DNA from: Pseudomonas sp. | Lineage (GTDB): Bacteria > Pseudomonadota > Gammaproteobacteria > Pseudomonadales > Pseudomonadaceae | DNA length: 6,253 bases | Direction of reading: 5' to 3' | NCBI GenBank assembly: GCA_003488145.1 | Contig: DNMQ01000153.1 | Location: 6,293 to 12,545, forward strand | Part shown: piece after piece, positions 1 to 5,559 of the stretch | How positions within the stretch are numbered: the stretch's first letter is position 1 | How the letters are laid out: every line of letters starts with the position of its first letter | Position numbers and translations under genes: made by a program | The notes under the pieces: generated by a model | Seen by the model: only the letters and a program-made list of their open reading frames with translations | The model's database searches: none | Told to the model about the DNA's origin: nothing

Positions 1-207
1 AAGCACGATGCCTTCCAGTGCGGTTATTGCACGCCGGGGCAGATCTGCTCGGCCGCCGGGCTCGCGGCGGAGAACCGCGCCAGCAGCCGCGACGAGATCC
101 GCGAACACATGAGCGGCAACCTCTGCCGCTGCGGCGCCTATCCGAACATCCTCGCCGCCATCGAGGACGCACTGCCGACGCTGCGCGGCCAGGAGGGTGC
201 GCAATGA
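1..207 (+). CDS. paoA: Aldehyde oxidoreductase 2Fe-2S subunit, PaoA-like (C-terminal fragment)
   Basis: The frame is open from base 1 to a TGA at 205-207, giving the last 68 residues; the N-terminus lies outside the window. Two cysteine motifs are visible: CGYCTPG (Cys7 and Cys10 of the fragment) and [11 protein letters not shown] (Cys42 and Cys44). The C-x2-C-x31-C-x-C layout is the helical second [2Fe-2S] domain of the xanthine dehydrogenase/aldehyde oxidase small subunit. This domain relays electrons from the molybdenum centre towards FAD. In E. coli PaoA a Tat signal at the N-terminus exports the whole complex to the periplasm; that part is not visible here, so location is unknown. The stop overlaps the start of the FAD subunit (ATGA), and the next gene's Shine-Dalgarno lies inside the final codons. 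The family is very secure; the Pao subtype is inferred from the two downstream subunits. Confidence 0.93.
   Translation, partial: KHDAFQCGYCTPGQICSAAGLAAENRASSRDEIREHMSGNLCRCGAYPNILAAIEDALPTLRGQEGAQ
191..206 (+). promoter_or_regulatory. Shine-Dalgarno and ATGA coupling site for the FAD subunit
   Basis: AGGAGG at 191-196 lies 7 nt before the ATG at 204-206, within the last codons of the upstream gene, whose TGA is at 205-207. This decides the start of the FAD subunit and indicates translational coupling. Confidence 0.85.
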
Positions 208-1190
208 CGCCGTTCAGCTATCAGCGCCCCGAACGTATCGACCAGGCCATCGCCCTGCACGGGCCGCAGAGCCGCTACATCGCCGGCGGCACCAACCTGC
301 TCGACCTGATGAAAGAAAACGTGCTGCAACCCGGCCAGCTCATCGACATCAACGGCCTGCCGCTGCGCGAGATCGAGCAGACCGCCGAGGGCGGCCTGCG
401 CATCGGTGCGCTGGTGAGCAACGCCGACTTGGCCTGGCACCCGCAAATCGAACAGCGCTACCCACTGCTGAGCAAGGCGATTCTCGCCGGGGCTTCGCCG
501 CAGCTGCGCAATATGGCCAGCACCGGCGGCAACCTGCTGCAGCGCACCCGTTGCTACTACTTCTACGACACCGCCACGCCGTGCAACAAGCGCGAGCCGG
601 GCTCCGGTTGCAGCGCGCGTGACGGGCGCAATCGCATCCACGCGATTCTCGGTGCCAGCGAACACTGCGTCGCCGTGCATCCGTCGGACATGTGCGTGGC
701 GCTGGCGGCGCTGGATGCCCGGGTGCATGTGGAGGGGCCGCACGGCAAGCGACGCCTGGAGCTGGTGGACTTCCACCGGCTGCCCGGCGACCAGCCGCAG
801 CAGGACAACGTACTCGTCGAGGGCGAGCTGATCACCGCCGTCGAGCTACCGGTGGAAGGTTTTGCCAGCCACTGCGCCTATCTCAAGGTGCGTGACCGCG
901 CCTCCTACGCCTTCGCCCTGGTGTCCGTCGCGGCGGCGCTGGAGATGGATGGCGACATCATCCGCCGCGGGCGTATCGCGCTCGGGGGCGTGGCGCACAA
1001 ACCCTGGTGCCTGGAGGAGGCTGAAGAACTGCTCAGCGGCAAGCGTGCCGAACCCGAATGTTTCGCCGCGGCGGCTGATCGCCTGCTGCAAGGCGCGCAA
1101 CCGCTCGCCGACAACGCTTTCAAGATCGACCTGGCCCGGCGCGCCATCGTGCGTGCACTGACCGAAGCCGCCGGAGGAACCGTCCGATGA
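204..1190 (+). CDS. paoB: Aldehyde oxidoreductase FAD-binding subunit, PaoB-like
   Basis: The product has 328 residues, close to E. coli PaoB (about 318), and carries FAD to pass electrons from the Fe-S subunit to the final acceptor. FAD-binding motifs are [11 protein letters not shown] (residues 27-37) and [12 protein letters not shown] (106-117); the C-terminal CO dehydrogenase flavoprotein-type domain follows from about residue 220. An insert of about 40 residues contains Cys117, Cys127, Cys136 and Cys155, in the context [18 protein letters not shown] and GASEHC. This matches the feature of PaoB known to bind an additional [4Fe-4S] cluster and separates it from ordinary CoxM/CutM subunits. 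I chose the ATG at 204 because AGGAGG at 191-196 sits 7 nt upstream, the protein then begins [10 protein letters not shown] as expected, and it overlaps the paoA stop. An in-frame ATG at 18 would only add out-of-frame paoA sequence. The stop overlaps the start of paoC. Confidence 0.93.
   Translation: MTPFSYQRPERIDQAIALHGPQSRYIAGGTNLLDLMKENVLQPGQLIDINGLPLREIEQTAEGGLRIGALVSNADLAWHPQIEQRYPLLSKAILAGASPQLRNMASTGGNLLQRTRCYYFYDTATPCNKREPGSGCSARDGRNRIHAILGASEHCVAVHPSDMCVALAALDARVHVEGPHGKRRLELVDFHRLPGDQPQQDNVLVEGELITAVELPVEGFASHCAYLKVRDRASYAFALVSVAAALEMDGDIIRRGRIALGGVAHKPWCLEEAEELLSGKRAEPECFAAAADRLLQGAQPLADNAFKIDLARRAIVRALTEAAGGTVR
1173..1189 (+). promoter_or_regulatory. Shine-Dalgarno and ATGA coupling site for the Mo subunit
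   Basis: GGAGGA at 1173-1178 lies 8 nt before the ATG at 1187-1189, which overlaps the TGA at 1188-1190 of the FAD subunit. This arrangement repeats the one at the previous junction and would help keep the subunits in equal amounts. Confidence 0.85.
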
Positions 1191-3388
1191 ACAGCGCCAA
1201 CTCTCCACTGGGCAAGCCGCTGGACCGTGTCGACGGTCCGCTCAAGGTCACCGGTAAGGCCTGCTACGCTGCCGAAGCCGAGGTGCCGGGGCTGCTGTAT
1301 GGCGCCGCGGTGTCGAGCAGCATCGCCCGCGGCCGGATCACGCGTATCGATGCCGTCGCCGCCGAGGCACTCTCCGGCGTGCGACTGGTGCTGACCCACC
1401 AGAACCGCCCGCCGGTGGCCAGCTACGACGGGCCTTACGAGGACGACGATGCCGCCGACGGCTCGCCGTTCCGGCCGCTGTACAACGACCGCGTGCTCTA
1501 CAGCGGCCAGCCACTGGCGTTGGTCGTCGCCGAGACCCAGGCGCTGGCGCGACATGCGGCGAGCCTCGTGCGCATCGAATACGAGGTCGAAGCGCATCAG
1601 ACCGATCTGCAGGCGGCGCGCGAACAGGCCCATGAAGCGCCGGCCGAGCTGCCGGAGCCGCGCGGCGATTTCGACTCGGCGTTCGCTGCGGCGGCAAAAC
1701 ACGTCGATTGCGAGTACGGCACCCCGGTCGAGCACCACAACCCGATGGAGTCGCATGCCTCCATCGTCCAGTACCAGCCAGGCGGCGAGCTGCTGATCCA
1801 CGACAAGACCCAGGGCGTGCAGAACTGCCAGCGCTATCTGGAACAGGTGTTCGACATGGAGGGCAAGATTCGCGTGCTCGCGCCCTTCGTCGGCGGTGCC
1901 TTCGGCTCCGGCCTGCGCCCGCAATATCAGCTGCCGCTGGCGGTGATGGCGGCGCTCAAGCTGAAGGCCTCGGTGCGCGTCGAACTGACTCGGCAGCAGA
2001 TGTTCACCTTCGGCTATCGCCCGCGCACCTTCCAGCAGCTGAAGCTCGCGGCAGATGGCGAAGGACGGTTGCGGGCGATCGAGCACAGGGCCATCGGCCA
2101 GACCTCGCGCTTCGAGGATTTCACCGAGCACGAGGTGGAGTGGTCCGGCATGCTCTACGCCTGCGACAACGTGCGCCTCGGCTACCGCCTGGCACCGCTG
2201 GACGTCTATACGCCGCTGGATATGCGCGCCCCCGGTGCGACCATCGGCGTCTATGCGCTGGAGTGCGCAATGGACGAGCTGGCCCACGAAGTCGGTATCG
2301 ATCCGCTGGAGCTGCGCCTGCGCAACTACACCGACATCAACGGCAACGAGGGCAAGCGCTATTCCAGCAAGGAGCTGCGTGCCTGCTACCAGCAGGGTGC
2401 GGAGCGCTTCGGCTGGTCGCGGCGTCCGGCGCAGCCGCGCAGCCTGCGCGACGGTCATCAGCTGGTCGGAATGGGCATGGCCACCGGCGTCTGGGAAGCG
2501 ATGCAGATGCCGGCCAGTGCGCGCGCCTGCCTCGATGCCGACGGCCGGCTGCTGGTGACCAGCGCCACCGCCGATATCGGCACCGGCACCTACACCGCGA
2601 TGACCCAGATCGCCGCCGATGCCATGGGCCTGTCGATGGCCGAGGTGGAGTTCCGCCTCGGCGATTCCAGCCTGCCGCAGGCACCGCTGGAGGGTGGCTC
2701 GGCCACCGTGTCCTCGGTCGGTAGTGCAGTGCAGCGTGCATGCGCCGGCCTGCGGCAGAAGCTGCTGGACGCCGTGCAGCAGTCGCCGGCTTCACCCTTT
2801 ACCGGAGCGAATCTGGAGACGGTGGAGTTCGCCGATGGCCAACTGCGGCTGAAATCCGGCGAGCATGCCGTGCCGCTGCGCGACATCGTCCAGGTCAGCG
2901 GCGCATTGGAAGCCGAAGCCAGCGTCAAGCCGGATGAGAAGCGCGACGCCTGGGCGACGGGAACCCATTCGGCAGTGTTCGTCGAGGTACGCGTCGACGA
3001 GGACCTCGGCACCATCAAGGTCAGCCGTGTGGTCAGCGCGATTGCTGCGGGCCGCATCGTCAACCCGAAGACCGCCGGCAACCAGATCGTCGGCGGCGTG
3101 GTCTGGGGCATCGGCCAGGCGCTGCACGAGGAGACGCTGATCGATCACAGGCTCGGCCGCTACATGAACCACAACCTTGCCGAGTACCACATCCCGGTGA
3201 ACGCGGACATTCCCGAGATCGACGTGATCTTCGTCGAGGAACACGACGAGATCGTCAACGACCTGGGGTCCAAAGGCGTGGGCGAGATCGGCATTGTCGG
3301 CGTGGCGGCGGCGGTGGCCAATGCGATCTACAACGCGACGGGCAAACGCGTGCGGGATCTGCCGATCACCCTGGACAAGGTGCTGTAA
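1187..3388 (+). CDS. paoC: Aldehyde oxidoreductase molybdenum-binding catalytic subunit, PaoC-like
   Basis: This 733-residue protein (E. coli PaoC is about 732) is the catalytic large subunit of a xanthine oxidase-family enzyme, expected to oxidise aldehydes to carboxylic acids at a molybdopterin cytosine dinucleotide cofactor. The N-terminal a/b-hammerhead domain (about residues 10-145, opening with [17 protein letters not shown]) is followed by the Mo-binding domains. Visible cofactor motifs are [11 protein letters not shown] (232-242), [20 protein letters not shown] (345-364), [20 protein letters not shown] (462-481) and [16 protein letters not shown] (503-518). The [12 protein letters not shown] motif carries Glu700, corresponding to the general-base glutamate of the family. 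The start at 1187 has GGAGGA at 1173-1178 with an 8-nt spacer and overlaps the paoB stop (ATGA). No signal peptide is seen, consistent with export, if any, by piggyback on the small subunit. The exact substrate cannot be read from sequence; aromatic aldehydes are known for Pao. Confidence 0.95.
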   Translation: MNSANSPLGKPLDRVDGPLKVTGKACYAAEAEVPGLLYGAAVSSSIARGRITRIDAVAAEALSGVRLVLTHQNRPPVASYDGPYEDDDAADGSPFRPLYNDRVLYSGQPLALVVAETQALARHAASLVRIEYEVEAHQTDLQAAREQAHEAPAELPEPRGDFDSAFAAAAKHVDCEYGTPVEHHNPMESHASIVQYQPGGELLIHDKTQGVQNCQRYLEQVFDMEGKIRVLAPFVGGAFGSGLRPQYQLPLAVMAALKLKASVRVELTRQQMFTFGYRPRTFQQLKLAADGEGRLRAIEHRAIGQTSRFEDFTEHEVEWSGMLYACDNVRLGYRLAPLDVYTPLDMRAPGATIGVYALECAMDELAHEVGIDPLELRLRNYTDINGNEGKRYSSKELRACYQQGAERFGWSRRPAQPRSLRDGHQLVGMGMATGVWEAMQMPASARACLDADGRLLVTSATADIGTGTYTAMTQIAADAMGLSMAEVEFRLGDSSLPQAPLEGGSATVSSVGSAVQRACAGLRQKLLDAVQQSPASPFTGANLETVEFADGQLRLKSGEHAVPLRDIVQVSGALEAEASVKPDEKRDAWATGTHSAVFVEVRVDEDLGTIKVSRVVSAIAAGRIVNPKTAGNQIVGGVVWGIGQALHEETLIDHRLGRYMNHNLAEYHIPVNADIPEIDVIFVEEHDEIVNDLGSKGVGEIGIVGVAAAVANAIYNATGKRVRDLPITLDKVL

Positions 3389-3419
3389 CGCGCCTTCGAC
3401 GGCGGCTGCGATGTCCGTA

Positions 3420-3445
3420 CGGTTGGTGGGCTAGCCCACCAACCG
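3420..3445. terminator. Perfect 26-nt palindrome at the convergent junction
   Basis: The right half, AGCCCACCAACCG from 3433, is the exact reverse complement of the left half, CGGTTGGTGGGCT from 3420, with no mismatch and CTAG at the centre. In RNA from either strand it would form a strong hairpin with about 11 paired bases around a 4-nt CUAG loop. It begins 31 nt after the paoC stop and ends 65 nt before the end of the CMD-family gene transcribed towards it, where a bidirectional terminator is expected. Neither side has a clear T tract, so it is not a textbook intrinsic terminator. GGTGGGCT...AGCCCACC hairpins also resemble repetitive extragenic palindromes I associate with Pseudomonas genomes. 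The inverted repeat is certain; its function is inferred. Confidence 0.6.
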
Positions 3446-3448
3446 CCC

Positions 3449-3464
3449 CTGCGCCAGGGCGCAG
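3449..3464. repeat. Short GC-rich inverted repeat next to the palindrome
   Basis: CTGCGCC (3449-3455) and GGCGCAG (3458-3464) are exact reverse complements separated by AG. A realistic hairpin would open the innermost C-G pair to give a 4-nt loop with 6 pairs. It starts 4 nt after the 26-nt palindrome, making a tandem hairpin in the 122-bp gap between convergent genes. No T run follows on either strand. It may help end transcription or protect the 3' end of the pao mRNA. I see no open reading frame of interest in the rest of the gap (3465-3510). Confidence 0.45.
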
Positions 3465-3510
3465 AACCTGTTGTCGGCCGGCTTAGCCACGTGGTGTGCT
3501 GGTTTACCGA

Positions 3511-3903
3511 TCACGCATCCGGCAAAAGGCCCCGTTCGGCAAACACCGCCTTGACCGTGTGCATGCCGTTGAGCGCGGCCGGGAAACCGGCGTAAACCGC
3601 CATCTGAATGACCACTTCGACTATTTGCTCCGGCGTGCAGCCGACGTTCAGCGCGCCGTGAACGTGCACGGCCAACTGCGGTTGGCAGTGGCCGAGCGCG
3701 GTAAGCGCCGCCACGGTTGCCAGCTCACGCTGGGCCAGGTCGAGGCCGGGGCGTTGGTAGATGTCACCGAAGGGAAATTCGATCACGTAGCGCGCCAGGT
3801 CCGGCGCAATGGCTTGCAGGCTGTCGATGACCTTGCGCCCGGCCTCGCCGTCAATTTCCTCGAGCTTGGCCAGGCCGTCTGTGTAGCGGGTCGATGCAGA
3901 CAT
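3511..3903 (-). CDS. Carboxymuconolactone decarboxylase (CMD)-family protein
   Basis: This 130-residue protein has the CMD/AhpD-like helical fold signature and a length close to PcaC (about 130). Typical features are LAQRELATVAALTALGHC (residues 56-73), the histidine pair HVHGALNVGCT (80-90) and PEQIVEVVIQMAVYAGFPAA (91-110). Only one cysteine lies near this region before the histidines (Cys73), so the CxxC redox pair of true AhpD peroxidases is missing. A decarboxylase-like or unknown role is therefore more likely than thiol peroxidase activity. No protocatechuate pathway genes (pcaB, pcaD) are nearby, so I do not call it pcaC. The ATG at 3901-3903 (reverse strand) has AGAGG 8 nt upstream. 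An alternative ATG a few bases upstream is in another frame. It is downstream of a MerR-family regulator and a MerR-type promoter, which suggests regulated expression in response to a small molecule or stress. Confidence 0.88.
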   Translation of the reverse strand: MSASTRYTDGLAKLEEIDGEAGRKVIDSLQAIAPDLARYVIEFPFGDIYQRPGLDLAQRELATVAALTALGHCQPQLAVHVHGALNVGCTPEQIVEVVIQMAVYAGFPAALNGMHTVKAVFAERGLLPDA

Positions 3904-3932
3904 GGAGCATTCCTCTTGATGGACTAGAGGAA

Positions 3933-3963
3933 AGCCTGCGGGTTGGAGTCAGCTCCAGGTCAA
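3933..3963 (-). promoter_or_regulatory. Putative MerR-type promoter and operator for the CMD-family gene
   Basis: Read on the minus strand, a TTGACC -35 box (3963-3958) is followed by TGGAG-CTGA-CTCCA, an inverted repeat at 3957-3944, then by CAGGCT (3938-3933) as a weak -10, leaving a 19-bp spacer. A -35 TTGACC immediately followed by a dyad and an overlong 19-20 bp spacer is the hallmark of promoters activated by MerR-family proteins, which untwist the DNA. The -35 box overlaps the TGA stop codon (3962-3960) of the MerR-family gene itself, and the CMD gene starts 30 nt downstream of the proposed -10. The outer bases of the second half-site do not match, and the -10 has only 2 of 6 consensus bases, so its exact position is uncertain. 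Confidence 0.6.
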
Positions 3964-4337
3964 GCGGAAGTTTGTTGGCGATACAGCGCGATCTTTGCCC
4001 GCAACGCATCGAGATGCTCATGGTCGCGCTGGATGCGTTCGTGCAGCCTAGCAGCGTGCTGCTCGAGCAACGTCTGGCGTGCTGCAAGGGTTGTATCGCC
4101 GCATTCGCGCAGATCGGCGTAGCGGATGATGTCGTCCAGCGCCATGCCGGTGTCTTTCAGGCGCAGGATGAAGCCGATCCACTCCAGGTCGCGCGGGCCG
4201 TAGACGCGAAAGCTGCTGGCGTCCCGAGCGATATGCCGTAGCAGACCGATCTTTTCGTAATAGCGCAGCGTATCGGCGGACAGGCCGCAGCGCGCGGCGA
4301 ACTGCCCGATGCTCAGGCGGACCGGTGCCTCGCTCAT
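3960..4337 (-). CDS. MerR-family transcriptional regulator
   Basis: The product has 125 residues. The N-terminal winged helix-turn-helix is clear: RLSIGQFAARCGLSADTLRY (residues 7-26) followed by YEKIGLL, then the wing SSFRVYGPRDLEWIGFI (41-57). A linker, LKDTGMALDDIIRYADLREC (60-79), leads to a long dimerisation coiled coil (about 84-120, LLEQHAARLHERIQRDHEHL). This matches the AdhR/NmlR-like subgroup, which senses electrophiles or aldehydes, rather than metal-binding MerR proteins, because no C-terminal cysteine cluster is present. The only cysteines are Cys17 in the helix-turn-helix and Cys79. I chose the ATG at 4335-4337 because it gives a standard N-terminus; the in-frame ATG at 4451 would add 38 residues of shadow sequence from the upstream gene. 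The start overlaps the rlmG stop (ATGA) with no well-spaced Shine-Dalgarno, so translation probably depends on coupling. It likely activates the CMD-family gene downstream. Confidence 0.92.
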   Translation of the reverse strand: MSEAPVRLSIGQFAARCGLSADTLRYYEKIGLLRHIARDASSFRVYGPRDLEWIGFILRLKDTGMALDDIIRYADLRECGDTTLAARQTLLEQHAARLHERIQRDHEHLDALRAKIALYRQQTSA

Positions 4338-5461
4338 GCCTTGATCGATCGCAGAATGACGAACTTCGGCGTGGCGGCGAGCTGTTCGGCATTGCCGAAC
4401 AGGCGCTTGAGCTTGAGGTGATAGCCCAGGTGGCGGTTGCCGACGATCCACAGCTCACCGCCCTTGGCCAGTGCCGTCTTGGCCTGGGTGAACATGCGCC
4501 AGGCGAGGAAATCGCCGACCACCTGCTGCTGGTGGAACGGCGGATTGCACAGCACCAGATCCAGCGAGCCGGGCGACTGTGCGGCCAGGCCGTCGCCGGC
4601 GCGGATATTGGCCGGGCGCTCGCCGAGGATCGCCTGCCAGTTCTCGCGCGCCGACTGCACCGCCATGTAGCTCTCGTCCACCAGTGTCAGTTCCGCCTGC
4701 GGGTTGCCCAGCGCGTAGACGATGCCGAGCACACCGTTGCCGCAGCCGAGATCGGCGACGCGCAGCGCACCGAGTGCCTGCGGCAGATGTGGTAGGAAGG
4801 CGCGGGTGCCGATATCGAGGCCTTCGCGGCAGAACAAGTTGGAGTGGTTGAGCAGTTCAAGCTTCGGCTGATCGAGCTGGTAGCGGGTAGGGTAGGGCGA
4901 CTGCGGCGCCGGTTTCGCGCTCGGCGTTGCGCTGAGCAGACGTGCCTTCTTCACCGCCAGCGAGGCCTGCACTGGGCCAATGTACTGCTCCAGCAGATCA
5001 CCGGCGGCGCGCGGCAGATGCTTGATCATCGCCGCAGCGATCACCTGCGCGCCGGGCGCCAGCTGGCCGTGCAGGCGGATCAGCTGCTCTTCCAGCAGGG
5101 CAAGGGTTTTCGGTACGCGAATCAGCACCCGGTCGAACGGGCCCTGGGCGACCTCGCTGGCAGGTACGAAGCGCACGCGCTCGGCCGGCAGCTTGTTACG
5201 TGCCAGGTTCTTTTGCAATGCCAGGTGGCCGAGGTGCGAGTCGCCGCTGCTGGTGACCGCGACGTGTGCGGCCAGCGAGCAAGCCAGGGCGCCGAAGCTG
5301 TCATTGAGGATCAGCACTCGCGTGGCCGCTGGCAATCCCTGCTCATGCAGCTGGGCCAGCAGGTATTCGTCGGCGGCATCGAAGGCCTGCAGCGGCTCGT
5401 TGGGCTGCTCCGGCTGGCGGATCAGATCGAGGCTTGCATAGGGGGTATCGAGAATAGGCAT
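4334..5461 (-). CDS. rlmG: 23S rRNA (guanine-N2) methyltransferase RlmG
   Basis: This 375-residue protein (E. coli RlmG is 378) is a SAM-dependent enzyme that methylates N2 of G1835 in 23S rRNA. The opening MPILDTPYASLDLIRQP and LQAFDAADEYLL (25-35) match RlmG. The duplicated methyltransferase fold is visible: a degenerate N-terminal domain with LNDSFGALA (52-60), and an active C-terminal domain with the SAM loop DLGCGNGVLG (237-246), the acidic residue VDES (261-264) and the catalytic NPPFH (306-310). RsmC is a paralogue of the same architecture, but its length and N-terminus fit less well. The reading frame is open upstream to 5713, but that 84-residue extension is antisense to the fpr gene, so the ATG at 5459-5461 is preferred; it has no strong Shine-Dalgarno. 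The stop overlaps the start of the MerR-family gene. It is divergent from fpr. Confidence 0.92.
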   Translation of the reverse strand: MPILDTPYASLDLIRQPEQPNEPLQAFDAADEYLLAQLHEQGLPAATRVLILNDSFGALACSLAAHVAVTSSGDSHLGHLALQKNLARNKLPAERVRFVPASEVAQGPFDRVLIRVPKTLALLEEQLIRLHGQLAPGAQVIAAAMIKHLPRAAGDLLEQYIGPVQASLAVKKARLLSATPSAKPAPQSPYPTRYQLDQPKLELLNHSNLFCREGLDIGTRAFLPHLPQALGALRVADLGCGNGVLGIVYALGNPQAELTLVDESYMAVQSARENWQAILGERPANIRAGDGLAAQSPGSLDLVLCNPPFHQQQVVGDFLAWRMFTQAKTALAKGGELWIVGNRHLGYHLKLKRLFGNAEQLAATPKFVILRSIKA

Positions 5462-5555
5462 GAGAACTGGCGGTGTTTGTCGGCTGCGTAAAGGAGTATC
5501 AAGGACCCATGCGGGCGCTGCGTGTGGGCCCGAAGATGCTCGGAGGGAACGAAGT
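5462..5555. promoter_or_regulatory. Divergent intergenic region between rlmG and fpr
   Basis: This 94-bp gap separates the starts of two genes transcribed away from each other and must hold or overlap promoters for both. On the minus strand TTGATA (5503-5498) resembles a -35 box, but the hexamer 17 nt further on (CAAACA) is a poor -10. On the plus strand I see no convincing sigma70 pair. GGAGG at 5542-5546, 9 nt before the ATG at 5556, is a good ribosome binding site for fpr. A purine-rich AAGGAG at 5491-5496 precedes a 16-codon ORF described separately. Confidence 0.45.
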
Positions 5556-5559
5556 ATGA
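5509..5559 (+). CDS. Possible 16-codon leader ORF upstream of fpr
   Basis: An ATG at 5509 opens a frame encoding MRALRVGPKMLGGNEV, ending in a TGA at 5557-5559 that overlaps the fpr start codon (ATGA at 5556-5559). AAGGAG (5491-5496) lies 12 nt upstream, farther than ideal, and a GGA at 5503-5505 lies 3 nt upstream, closer than ideal, so initiation is uncertain. Its fpr-side context includes the fpr Shine-Dalgarno within its own codons. If translated, it would couple to fpr translation. The peptide matches no family I know, is rich in Arg/Lys for its length and could easily be chance; short ORFs of this size are common. Confidence 0.2.
   Translation: MRALRVGPKMLGGNEV

Noticed and set aside
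18..203. N-terminal extension of the FAD subunit from an ATG at 18
   Set aside because: This stretch is the paoA reading frame read out of phase; the extension is Arg-rich low-quality sequence, and the ATG at 204 has an ideal Shine-Dalgarno.
905..2458. A 517-codon open frame on the minus strand opposite the FAD and Mo subunits
   Set aside because: It lies opposite two well-supported genes, its translation matches no family I know, and long antisense frames are expected in high-GC DNA with strong third-position bias.
3496..3927. A 143-codon plus-strand frame opposite the CMD-family gene
   Set aside because: The minus-strand product is a clear CMD-family protein of normal length; the plus-strand frame matches nothing.
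4338..4451. 38-residue upstream extension of the MerR-family regulator
   Set aside because: It is an out-of-frame reading of the rlmG 3' end; MerR proteins begin close to the helix-turn-helix, as the ATG at 4337 gives.
4844..5491. A 215-codon plus-strand frame opposite rlmG
   Set aside because: Its composition is that of an antisense shadow, it has no recognisable domain, and the minus-strand frame has clear methyltransferase motifs.
5481..5503. Sigma70 promoter for rlmG (TTGATA with CAAACA 17 nt downstream, minus strand)
   Set aside because: The -35 is good but the -10 matches only 2 of 6 bases, so I do not list it as a separate promoter.
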